From CAZEGV01 sp964511645 (lineage in GTDB: Bacteria > Bacteroidota > Bacteroidia > Cytophagales > JAAEPT01), in assembly GCA_964511645.1 (NCBI GenBank), contig CAZEGV010000045.1:1-22880 (forward strand): a stretch of DNA of 22,880 bases, written 5' to 3'. A program made the position numbers and the translations under genes. Below, piece by piece: positions 8,511 through 16,007 of the stretch (position 1 is its first letter; the number at the start of each line of letters is the position of its first letter). The notes below the pieces were generated by a model. That model saw nothing but the letters and a program-made list of their open reading frames with translations, was not told where the DNA came from and did no database searches.

Positions 8511-9539
8511 TGTGTCGGTGCTGTTTTTTTTGTAGGGTTTTCGTTTGCTGGTGATTCTATTTATGTACAGTCATATAAAAAAGGGCTATTATTAAGGATG
8601 CAAGCATCCAATAAATAAACAAACTTATCTTTCAAACCACGAAAAGGAAATTTTCCAGAATTAAGGTATAAACCAAATACCTTAGGTCAAGTAGGAATAA
8701 AAATCGGGTATAATGGTGTAGGGTTTTCCTTTATGACTGATATGGGCTCGCATTCAAAACCTATAGATTTATATGGTAAAACTATTTTTAAGTCTTTTGG
8801 TATTGATGCCGCTACCAAAAAATGGTGGTATAGAATTGATTATTCTCGTACAAAAGGTTTTTATGCCAATCGTTTAAAAGACACAAGCCTTACGAATCAG
8901 AATAATGATCCTGTTCTTTTTCCTCGATTGTCAGTTAGAAGGGTTAGCGTAAGTGGCTTGTACGTAGCGAATAGTCAAAAATACTCCCATAAAAGTTGGA
9001 TAAATCAATGGGAGGGGCAAAGGAGGTCTGCTGGATCCTTCTTGACCCAATGGAATTATTTTTATACATTTTCTAGTGCGGATACGGTAATTATTCCACG
9101 CTTGTATGTCAATAAGTACCCCGAGTTAAATGGTTTTAGGAAAGCAAAAATTCATAATTTGATGTTGCAAGCAGGATATGGACATACTTTTGTCATTAAG
9201 CATAAGTTAGCGTTAGGTATTAGGATGCTATTAGGTTTGGGTTATCAATCTAGGCAGTTTATTAATGCTAGAGAAAGATCTACTAGCACTAAAAATATTG
9301 GTGGTAAAGTAGACGTAGGGCTTAGTTTAATCCATACAGGTGAGGTGATCTCTTATGGTTTTGTAGCTGATTTTACGACTCTATCTAGTAAAATTAAGTG
9401 GTTGTCGTATAATACTACTTTTTCAGAAGTTTTGCTTTTTGTGGGTTTGAAATTTAAAAATATTCGTTTAGCTACAGATAAATCTAAGTTTTCAAAAATA
9501 AAATGGTTTAAGAGGTGGATGATTGATGGGGATTTGTAA
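8494..9539 (+). pseudogene. DUF4421-type outer-membrane protein gene, disrupted twice
   Basis: The 268-codon open frame starting at 8733 is only the distal part of the gene. In the same frame, upstream sequence encodes a plausible signal peptide end and mature start (FAGDSIYVQSYKKG, then NLSFKPRKGNFPELRYKPNT) of the kind seen in DUF4421 proteins, predicted outer-membrane beta-barrels of Bacteroidota. Two lesions separate this from a start codon. An ATG at 8494, overlapping the GAF gene by 17 bases, begins MSRILNVSVLFF and runs into a stop at once because a T run (8524-8531) has eight bases instead of nine. A TAA at 8616-8618 then interrupts the barrel frame. Downstream of it the frame is open to 9539, so inactivation looks recent, unless both are sequencing errors. 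Aromatic-rich alternating strands support a barrel. Confidence 0.72.
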
Positions 9540-9557
9540 CAAACCCCACATCAAATC
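9521..9557. terminator. Hairpin at the convergent 3' ends of the DUF4421 gene and metG
   Basis: TGGGG-A-TTTG (9527-9536) pairs with CAAACCCCA (9540-9548) around the TAA stop of the plus-strand gene. The stem extends outward with small bulges (GATTGA... against ...ATCAAATC, to 9521 and 9557). It sits exactly between two converging genes, so it may stop transcription from both sides. It lacks a T tract on either side, so it is not a textbook intrinsic terminator. Confidence 0.45.
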
Positions 9558-9558
9558 A

Positions 9559-11589
9559 TTAAGCAATTATACTTCCGTTACTGAAGCCTTCATCTGGGTT
9601 AACAAACATTAGCTCTTCGTTACCATTTTCTGCCATTATAATCATCCCTTGTGACTCTATCCCTTTTATCTTACGAGACCCAAGGTTAGCTAATACAGTT
9701 ACTTGTTTGCCGATTACATCTTTTGCATTGTATGAGCCAGCTATTCCGCTTACAATAGTGCGTTCTTCAAATCCTAAATCTACGGTAAGTTGTAAGAGTT
9801 TTTTTGTTTTCGGTACTTTTTGTGCGGCAGTAATTGTGCCTACCCTCAAGTCTAGTTTGGTAAAGTCTTCAAAAGAAATTTGATTTTTTACCGCTTCGTA
9901 GGTATCTTTTTTTTGAGATTTCTTGATTTGTTCTAAACGAACTAATTGTTTCTCGATTTCATCATCTTCTATTTTTGTGAATAAAATCTCAGATTTATTC
10001 ACTTGTCCGCCACTTGGTAATGTCTCGGCAGTATCACTCCATTCTAAACTACTAACATTTAGTATATTTCTTAATCTTTTAGCAGTAAACGGGATGAAAG
10101 GCTCAGCTACCACACTCAATTTTGCAGCTATTTGTAAGCCAATATACATAATGGTTTGTACTGCTTCTGGATTTGTTTTTTGTGCCTTCCAAGGCTCTGT
10201 ATCGGCTAAATATTTGTTTCCTAACCGAGCTAATTCCATCAAAAAGCTCAATGCTTCCCTAAATCTATATCTTTGAATAGAGCTTTCTATCTTATTTGTT
10301 AATACCGAAATTTGGTCAAGTACCTCTTGCTCTTTGTTGCTAAATACTTGTGGACTAGGTATAATTCCATCATAGTACTTGTTAGTTAGTACAACTACTC
10401 GGTTGATGAAGTTACCAAAAATATCAGCTAGTTCATTATTATTTCTTGACTGGAAATCTTTCCAAGTGAAATCATTGTCTTTTGTTTCGGGTGCGGTAGC
10501 ACATAAGGCATAACGCAAAGCATCTTGTTGATTAGGAAAATCTTCTAAATATTCGTGCAACCACACTGCCCAATTACGAGATGTTGATAATTTATTCCCT
10601 TCTAAATTTAAAAACTCATTAGCAGGAACGTTTTCGGGTAAAATATATCCGCCATGAGATTGTAACATAGCAGGAAAAATAATGCAATGGAATACGATAT
10701 TATCTTTCCCGATAAAATGAACTAAAGAGGTGTTTTTATCTTTCCAATAAGTTTCCCAGTTTTTATTATTTGTTTCCGCCCATTCCTTAGTGGCAGAGAT
10801 ATAACCAATAGGTGCGTCAAACCAAACATAAAGCACCTTCCCATCCTCTCCTTCTATTGGTACAGGAACTCCCCAGTTAAGGTCTCTGGTTACTGCTCGT
10901 GGCTTTAATCCTTGGTCAAGCCAAGACTTACATTGTCCATAAACATTAGATTTCCAATCTTTTTTATGATCTTCCAGAATCCATTGTTTAAGAAAATCCT
11001 CATGTTTGTCTAAAGGTAAGTACCAGTGTTTAGTTTCTTTTTTGATAGGAACAACAGAAGACAAAGCTGACTTAGGGTTAATTAACTCATCTGGACTTAG
11101 CGTAGAGCCACATTTTTCACATTGATCCCCATAAGCTTCTTCATTCCCACATTTAGGGCAAGTCCCTTTTATGTACCTGTCTGCTAAAAATTGTTTGTTT
11201 TTAGGGTCATAATATTGCTCAGTAGTTTGTTCTATAAATTCTCCTTTTTTGTATAAATTAGTGAAAAAATCAGAGGCGGTTTTGGCATGAGTAAGAGAGG
11301 AGGTTCTTGAGTAAGTATCAAAAGAAATCCCAAAATCTTCAAAAGATTTTTTAATAATAGCATGGTATTTGTCTACAATGTCTTGTGGAGATACACCTTC
11401 TTTTTTAGCTCTAATAGTGATAGGTACTCCATGCTCATCAGATCCACATACAAAAAGTACATCATTTCCTTTCATTCGGTTATACCGTGCAAAAATATCA
11501 GCAGAAATATATACCCCAGCAAGATGACCAATATGAATAGGTCCATTGGCATAAGGTAAGGCAGCGGTAATTGTAAAACGTTTTGACAT
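9559..11589 (-). CDS. metG: Methionyl-tRNA synthetase
   Basis: This class I aminoacyl-tRNA synthetase charges tRNA(Met) in the cytoplasm; it is essential for initiation and elongation. From the ATG at 11589 it is 676 residues long. The HIGH motif is at residues 19-22 (PIHIGHLAG). A zinc-binding knuckle with two Cys-x-x-Cys pairs (CPKC, CEKC) lies near 145-165. The KMSKS-loop variant reads KLSTS. A C-terminal tRNA-binding OB-fold (about 575-676, with FTKLDLRVGTI and the SRKIKGIESQGMI stretch) makes this the dimeric E. coli-like form. The reading frame stays open 35 codons further upstream, but that extension lacks family similarity and would run into the divergent hydrolase gene, so the ATG before SKRFTITAALPYANG is preferred. 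A TATTTTTG sequence (minus strand, 11609-11616) could be a -7 box, without a clear -33 partner. Confidence 0.97.
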   Translation of the reverse strand: MSKRFTITAALPYANGPIHIGHLAGVYISADIFARYNRMKGNDVLFVCGSDEHGVPITIRAKKEGVSPQDIVDKYHAIIKKSFEDFGISFDTYSRTSSLTHAKTASDFFTNLYKKGEFIEQTTEQYYDPKNKQFLADRYIKGTCPKCGNEEAYGDQCEKCGSTLSPDELINPKSALSSVVPIKKETKHWYLPLDKHEDFLKQWILEDHKKDWKSNVYGQCKSWLDQGLKPRAVTRDLNWGVPVPIEGEDGKVLYVWFDAPIGYISATKEWAETNNKNWETYWKDKNTSLVHFIGKDNIVFHCIIFPAMLQSHGGYILPENVPANEFLNLEGNKLSTSRNWAVWLHEYLEDFPNQQDALRYALCATAPETKDNDFTWKDFQSRNNNELADIFGNFINRVVVLTNKYYDGIIPSPQVFSNKEQEVLDQISVLTNKIESSIQRYRFREALSFLMELARLGNKYLADTEPWKAQKTNPEAVQTIMYIGLQIAAKLSVVAEPFIPFTAKRLRNILNVSSLEWSDTAETLPSGGQVNKSEILFTKIEDDEIEKQLVRLEQIKKSQKKDTYEAVKNQISFEDFTKLDLRVGTITAAQKVPKTKKLLQLTVDLGFEERTIVSGIAGSYNAKDVIGKQVTVLANLGSRKIKGIESQGMIIMAENGNEELMFVNPDEGFSNGSIIA

Positions 11590-11643
11590 AATTATAGATA
11601 ATTTTTTACAAAAATATAAATAATGTTTTAAGTTTACCCTTAT

Positions 11644-12369
11644 ATGAAATCCTTTTTTATAAGAAAACAATTTGGAACACTGCATTATCTTCAATTAGGA
11701 GAGGGGAAAGAGACCGTTTTTTTCTTCTCAGGATTTGGAATGTCGGCGAAGAGTGTCTCTGAAATGCTTCTTGGTGAGGATTTAAGCCGTTTTACTTTTT
11801 ATATCATAGATGTATTTGGAGAGGGGAGAAGCACTGACTTTAAAGGTGAGTTGACTAATCAGCTGTGGTTGTCTTATTTAGACGAAATCTTTAAAACCCA
11901 CAATATTACAGAATATCAGGTTTTAGCGTGCAGTATTGGAGTTCGCTTAGCGATTCCGTTAATTCATTTTAAGAAAGCTAATAAAATCACATTCATTACT
12001 CCAGATGCTATTGCTCCTCATCCTGTGTACAGTGTTCTTATAAGGTATGAAATTTTAAGAAAGATTATTTTAGCGACAGCGAGGGGTTTGTGTCCTTTTT
12101 TGTTTTTTCTATCCAAAAGAAAAAAAAAGTTTTTTCATCCATCTGTTTTACAAAAAGTATTTAAACAATGGTTATTATTAGATGGTTTATCGAATGTTGC
12201 TCAATGGGACGTGCCTACAAAAGTGTTTTTGGCTCGACATGATTATATTATTCGTAATTACGCTGTCGCTAAATGGAAAAAAAAACTATCTCAGTCAGAG
12301 TTGGAGTATTTAAGTTGTGGACATTTTGATGCTTTTGGGCTTTGGGTTAAACAAGGGAGGCTTTTTTAA
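11644..12369 (+). CDS. Alpha/beta hydrolase fold protein
   Basis: This 241-residue protein has the alpha/beta hydrolase core: an early strand with an oxyanion-hole motif (FFFSGFGMS, about 26-34), a DVFGEGRS turn near 56-63, and a nucleophile elbow A-C-S-I-G with S97. The acid is D200 in ARHD and the histidine H227 in CGHFD, so the Ser-Asp-His triad is complete. The elbow has Ala in place of the usual first Gly of G-x-S-x-G. A basic, hydrophobic helical cap lies between about 130 and 180. No signal peptide is seen, so it is likely cytoplasmic or loosely membrane-bound. The substrate cannot be inferred. Its start is 54 bases from that of the divergent metG. Confidence 0.8.
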   Translation: MKSFFIRKQFGTLHYLQLGEGKETVFFFSGFGMSAKSVSEMLLGEDLSRFTFYIIDVFGEGRSTDFKGELTNQLWLSYLDEIFKTHNITEYQVLACSIGVRLAIPLIHFKKANKITFITPDAIAPHPVYSVLIRYEILRKIILATARGLCPFLFFLSKRKKKFFHPSVLQKVFKQWLLLDGLSNVAQWDVPTKVFLARHDYIIRNYAVAKWKKKLSQSELEYLSCGHFDAFGLWVKQGRLF

Positions 12370-12438
12370 GTCATTGACTTTCTATCTTTAAGAAGACTTG
12401 TTTGGTCGAAGTGGGCTTGCTTTTCTCCTGTTTTTTAG

Positions 12439-12467
12439 TATATTAAGAGAATGATTAACTTAATATA
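12439..12467 (+). promoter_or_regulatory. Inverted repeat in the chitinase leader
   Basis: TATATTAAG (12439-12447) is matched exactly by CTTAATATA (12459-12467) with an 11-base spacer, ending three bases before the ATG of the chitinase. As RNA it would form a hairpin that hides the ribosome-binding region; as DNA it could be an operator. The arms are pure AT apart from one G-C pair, so chance occurrence is a real possibility. Confidence 0.35.
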
Positions 12468-12470
12468 AGC

Positions 12471-14508
12471 ATGAAAAATCTATTTAAAGCACTTTTCTTG
12501 GTAGGCGTAATAACAGGTTCTTATGCCCAAAGAGTAGTTGGGTATATCCCTCAGTATAGAACAACTACAATAATGGATAATACCATTGAATGGGATAAAA
12601 TGACAGATGCTTATTATTTTGGTTCAATCCCGAACGGGACGGGAGGTGTAACAATAGAGCAACCAGCTAGGTTTGACCACGTAAAGCTACGTGCATCTCA
12701 AAACAATATAAATGTTTGGTTGTCGATAGGTGGTTGGCAGAAATCTACCAATTTTCCAGTTACGGCATCTAGCTATCGTACCGCTTTTGCTAATGAATTA
12801 GTAACTCTTTGTGCTACACATGGTTTAAAAGGTATTGATTTGGATTGGGAGTTCCCAACTTCAGCCAAAAAAGGAGATTTTAAATTGCTGTTGCAAGCTA
12901 TTCGACAAGCCTTTGACGCAGATGGTAGGTTATGAATTGTCAGCAGCTTGTGGTGGAGAGCAAACTCATGCTAATAATTGGGATTCAGGCTCTTTTCAGT
13001 ATTTAGATTATTTGAATGTGATGACTTATGATGCACCTTCTAATGTAAGTACTAATCACGCCTCTTTACAATTCATGAAAGATGCAATGGATATTTATAA
13101 CAATGCAGGCTGCCCTTATAGTAAAATGGTAGGTGGAGCAGCTTTTTATAGTCGCCCAGCAATAAAAATGTACAGCACAATACTTGACGCTTCCGCTAAT
13201 AAACAAAACACTTTTGAAACAGACGGTACTGGGTCCCAACTCTACAATGGAAAAAATACGCTTGAAGCCAAAATGGAATATGTCGTTGACACTAAAGGTG
13301 GCTCTGGGATTTTGATTTGGGAAGTTACTCAAGACAAAAAAGGACAATACTCTTTATTGAACGTATTATTCAACAAAGCCCAAGAATATGCCTGTCCAGT
13401 CCCTAAGCCAGACTTAGGTGCTGACGTATCTATTTGTGGGGCTTCCTCATTGGTTTTACACTCTAACGTCACAGGCTCTTATAATTTTAATTGGAAAAAA
13501 AATGGAAACGCTATTTCAGGAAGTGGGAGGAATAAAACAATAACAAGTGCTGGTACTTATAAAGTAACAGTGTCTGACGGTTCTTGCTCTTGGTCTGATG
13601 AAATCGAAGTACTTGGAGTTTTGCCAAACGTTGATTTAGGGGCTGATTTGGATTTGTGTAACCCTTCGACAGTAGTGTTAGATGCAACCCTAACGGGTAG
13701 TGGATTAAGTTATAATTGGAAAAAAAATAATGTAATTATTTCTGGTGCAACTTTGTCAAATTTGGTGGTTACTCAGGTAGGAATATATAAGATAACGGTG
13801 TCTGTTGCTGGTTGTGCTTCAGTGACAGATCAAATAGTGATAACCTCTTCGTTGGTAGAGGTGAATAATGAAACAAGGTGTGGAACTGGCACGGTTACTT
13901 TTACAGTAAGTAATTCTGGTGGGCTTAATCATAAATGGTACACAGCATTAACTGGTGGAGTAGCTTTAGCTACAAGTAATTCTTATACTACACCAAGCTT
14001 GTCAAATACGACTAATTATTATGTAAAGAAGTATGATCCTTCAGGAGGTATTTGTAATGGGGTGGGAGCTTGGAATGCTACAACAGTTTATAAGAAAAAT
14101 CCCGTAGGAAGCCCTCAACTGACTTATGATGGTAAATTGTATAAACGAATTTCTTGGTGGACGAAAGGGGATATTCCAGATGTGTCTCCTACGCATTGGG
14201 AAGAGACAGCTGTCTGTGGGTCTAACTGTGAAAGAACAAAAGTGAAAGCAATTATAAAGCCCTGTTTAGGATTAGAAGAAATATTTGATAATTCTCATAC
14301 ATTGATTTACCCTAATCCTGCTACTAAGTTTATAAATATTCAGGTTGGTATTGAGTTTAAAAAAATAGAAATTATAAATATAACAGGAGTTGTTGTATTG
14401 AGAACAAGTGAGAACTCGTTTGGAATAGAAAAACTAGCTCAAGGAATGTATTTTGTAAAAATATATACTGAGGATGGAGTTCAGGTTAAGTCATTCTTAA
14501 AAAAATAA
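12471..14508 (+). pseudogene. Secreted GH18 chitinase with CBM5/12 and T9SS domain, one frameshift
   Basis: Read through one frameshift, this encodes a secreted chitinase of about 678 residues. In order: signal peptide (1-20, cut after SYAQ); GH18 barrel starting VVGYIPQY, with SIGGW near 85-89 and the catalytic GIDLDWE (D123, D125, E127); then in the second frame YLDYLNVMTYD and ILIWEV to the barrel end. Two PKD/Ig-like repeats follow (each beginning with L-G-A-D), then an Ig-like module, a chitin-binding CBM5/12 module (YDGKLYKRISWWTKGDIPD) and a T9SS type A sorting domain (LIYPNPATKFINI ... GMYFVKIY). The first frame ends at TGA 12933-12935 right after DADGR. Removing one T of the pair 12930-12931 restores GRYELSAACGG. 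A downstream start at 12835 is an artefact. Chitin hydrolysis would be lost unless this is a sequencing error or a recoding site. Confidence 0.85.
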
Positions 14509-14535
14509 CTTAACCTATATAGGTAAAGGCTAAGT

Positions 14536-14569
14536 AAACGAGACTTCTGTATAAGGAGTCTCGTTTTTT
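14536..14569 (+). terminator. Rho-independent terminator after the chitinase gene
   Basis: AAACGAGACTTC (14536-14547) pairs with GGAGTCTCGTTT (14555-14566) around a seven-base loop, with one G-U pair, and the descending arm runs into six T bases. This is a textbook intrinsic terminator about 28 bases after the stop. It also separates the chitinase from the converging minus-strand gene ending at 14571. Confidence 0.92.
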
Positions 14570-14570
14570 A

Positions 14571-15272
14571 TCATATAATTTTTTCAAATTTCTGATTTCC
14601 AGAAGAGTAATGAGTTTGGTCGCCTATGTTTATTTTATGAGCGGGAGTAATAGCCGTAACTTCAAACCCAATAGTTTCATAAGCTTTGCCCGTAGACCAG
14701 TCTAAGTCTGCGTAAGACATTATATGAAGAGGGGATAACTCATCTATGTATCTTTTAATGGACTTGCTCAGCCCCCCAGTGATGGAAGTATTCAGTAGTG
14801 TACAATAACGAATAAGTTCTGCCGATTTTCCTTGTGTTTGGTAAGTACGTTTATTTGAAAAAGAAGCTACGCCTACGAGTTCATTTTGGTAGAAAAGTCC
14901 GTATTTAATTTTAGATTTTGCAGTACCCAGTAAATGATTTTTTTCTAGGAACTCTTGCAAAATGATTTGTTCAATTCTTTTTATTTCGCACTTTCTCCCG
15001 TGAATTCTTTTAGTGAGTCCAAATAAAGAGTTAAATCTTGATATAATAATAGGACGTTGATTCTCCCATTGATAATCCCAAAGCTGAATACAGTGAATGT
15101 TTTTAGATCGGTACGTTAAAACTTCTTTTTGATGGTTGATGCCAGTGTCTTTTCCTAAGGTGTTATAATGAATGAGGGTATTGACTTCAGGCAACCAAAT
15201 TCCATTTTTGTTGTTGAATGTGTTTGATTCAACTTTGGTGAGCGTATATAGGAATTGCTGGAGATTGTTCAC
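14571..15272 (-). CDS. Homing-endonuclease-like (Hef/Vsr-type) chromosomal protein
   Basis: This 233-residue protein resembles the C-terminal two thirds of phage-borne endonucleases of the Hef/Vsr-like type. The shared landmarks, as I recall that family, are H-x-x-x-L...IQLWDYQWENQ (about 47-72), RIHGRKCEIKRI (89-100), FLEKNHLLG (108-116), LGLYYN-like YGLFYQNELVGVASFS (124-139), ELIRYCTLLNTSITGGLSK (152-170) and IMSYADLDWSTGKAYETIGF (184-203). The part that normally carries the first catalytic acids is short or absent, so nuclease activity is doubtful and a domesticated or GNAT-like role is possible. The start is GTG at 15272, the only plausible start in the frame. It follows the START gene by 17 bases on the same strand. 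No phage genes lie nearby. The family call is from motif memory only. Confidence 0.5.
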   Translation of the reverse strand: MNNLQQFLYTLTKVESNTFNNKNGIWLPEVNTLIHYNTLGKDTGINHQKEVLTYRSKNIHCIQLWDYQWENQRPIIISRFNSLFGLTKRIHGRKCEIKRIEQIILQEFLEKNHLLGTAKSKIKYGLFYQNELVGVASFSNKRTYQTQGKSAELIRYCTLLNTSITGGLSKSIKRYIDELSPLHIMSYADLDWSTGKAYETIGFEVTAITPAHKINIGDQTHYSSGNQKFEKII

Positions 15273-15289
15273 AGGATATATGTAAGAGA

Positions 15290-15940
15290 CTACTTCATAA
15301 ACTGAAAAGTAGTGTTTTTGTATTGATTGTCTTTTACTCGCTCTTTGAGATTGCTTAGAGTTTTGAAAGGAAAGTCAACAACAGAAGAGTTGGCAATCCA
15401 AGCAGGTAGAGATCCCCCAGGGTTTGAGTGAGATTGATAAGTAATAGCCGTTTTGTTAGCTGTGATTTGTTTTAAAATCCAGTTAGCGTGGTTTAGGGTG
15501 ATTCTAACGATTCCTTTTTTCTTGGTTTTTAAACTACTCTTATCAGAACCTTTGGCGTAACCAATTTTCTTGTTTTTGTCATAGCTAAGGTTGTACTTGA
15601 AAACTCCATCTCGATTATCTACCGGCCAAGGCGCTTTAAGTTCTAAATAAAAAATGTAAGAAGATTCGCTATATGTTTTAACCAATTCTGCTTTTACCAC
15701 ATTAGGAAATAGTTTCCCCATATTTTTAGTGTCCTTGATAACGGAGAAAATAGTGGCAACGCTAGCATCAACAGTTGTGGTGGCTTTAAATTCTTTAAAA
15801 CTAGATTTGGCTACAGTTCTAGTATATATTTTAATGCTATTTTTGTTTTTGCTAAGCTTCCAAGGGTTTGCTTGGGGCAAATCGGTGGTGATACTAAATG
15901 AACAGAATAAAAAGAAACAAAAGAGGATTAGATAACGCAT
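15290..15940 (-). CDS. Secreted START-domain (SRPBCC fold) protein
   Basis: This 216-residue protein has a signal peptide (about 1-18) and a START-type lipid-binding domain through the rest. Visible landmarks are WKLSKNKNSIKIYTRTV near the mature start, FKEFKATTTVDAS, the central PWPVDNRDGVF motif (about 105-115), and SNPGGSLPAWIANSSVVDFPFKTLSNL toward the C-terminus. START proteins hold a hydrophobic ligand such as a sterol, fatty acid or phospholipid in a deep cavity; bacterial members are mostly uncharacterised. Export suggests a periplasmic lipid-binding role, which is inference. It begins with ATG at 15940, next to a promoter that leaves almost no leader, and is followed 17 bases later by the endonuclease-like gene. 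It is divergent from the ABC importer genes. Confidence 0.85.
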   Translation of the reverse strand: MRYLILFCFFLFCSFSITTDLPQANPWKLSKNKNSIKIYTRTVAKSSFKEFKATTTVDASVATIFSVIKDTKNMGKLFPNVVKAELVKTYSESSYIFYLELKAPWPVDNRDGVFKYNLSYDKNKKIGYAKGSDKSSLKTKKKGIVRITLNHANWILKQITANKTAITYQSHSNPGGSLPAWIANSSVVDFPFKTLSNLKERVKDNQYKNTTFQFMK

Positions 15941-15945
15941 TATGT

Positions 15946-15976
15946 CAATAATAGCTTATTTTAATGAATACTCAAA
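15946..15976 (-). promoter_or_regulatory. Bacteroidota-type promoter of the START gene
   Basis: On the minus strand, TTTG (15973-15976) and TATTATTG (15946-15953) are separated by 19 bases. This matches the Bacteroidota primary-sigma pattern TTTG / TAnnTTTG with one mismatch in the -7 box. Transcription would begin about 4-7 bases further on, at or within a base or two of the ATG at 15940, which implies a leaderless or nearly leaderless mRNA. Confidence 0.55.
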
Positions 15977-15995
15977 GACTGGGTTAATGTTTTTG

Positions 15996-16003
15996 TATCT
16001 TTG
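15996..16003 (+). promoter_or_regulatory. Candidate -7 box before the ABC importer genes
   Basis: TATCTTTG fits the Bacteroidota -7 consensus TAnnTTTG exactly and lies just before the preferred ATG at 16008. No TTTG is found at the expected -33 distance, which lowers confidence. If real, transcription would start close to the A of the ATG, again leaderless, and the upstream ATG at 15942 would not be in the mRNA. Confidence 0.35.
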
Positions 16004-16007
16004 CTTA

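Noticed and set aside
11590..11694. N-terminal extension of metG by 35 codons
   Set aside because: The added residues have no resemblance to methionyl-tRNA synthetases, and the extension crosses the intergenic region into the divergent hydrolase gene; the ATG at 11589 gives a normal N-terminus.
12368..12380. AAGTCA-T-TGACTT palindrome after the hydrolase gene
   Set aside because: The one-base centre cannot form an RNA hairpin and there is no T tract, so it was not called a terminator.
12835..12930. Independent gene beginning at 12835
   Set aside because: Its first 30 or so codons are the wrong frame of the GH18 catalytic region; the similarity begins only after the frameshift point.
15942..16007. 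Upstream start for the substrate-binding protein
   Set aside because: It would put 22 residues before a clear lipoprotein signal and lies upstream of a -7 box, so the ATG at 16008 is preferred.
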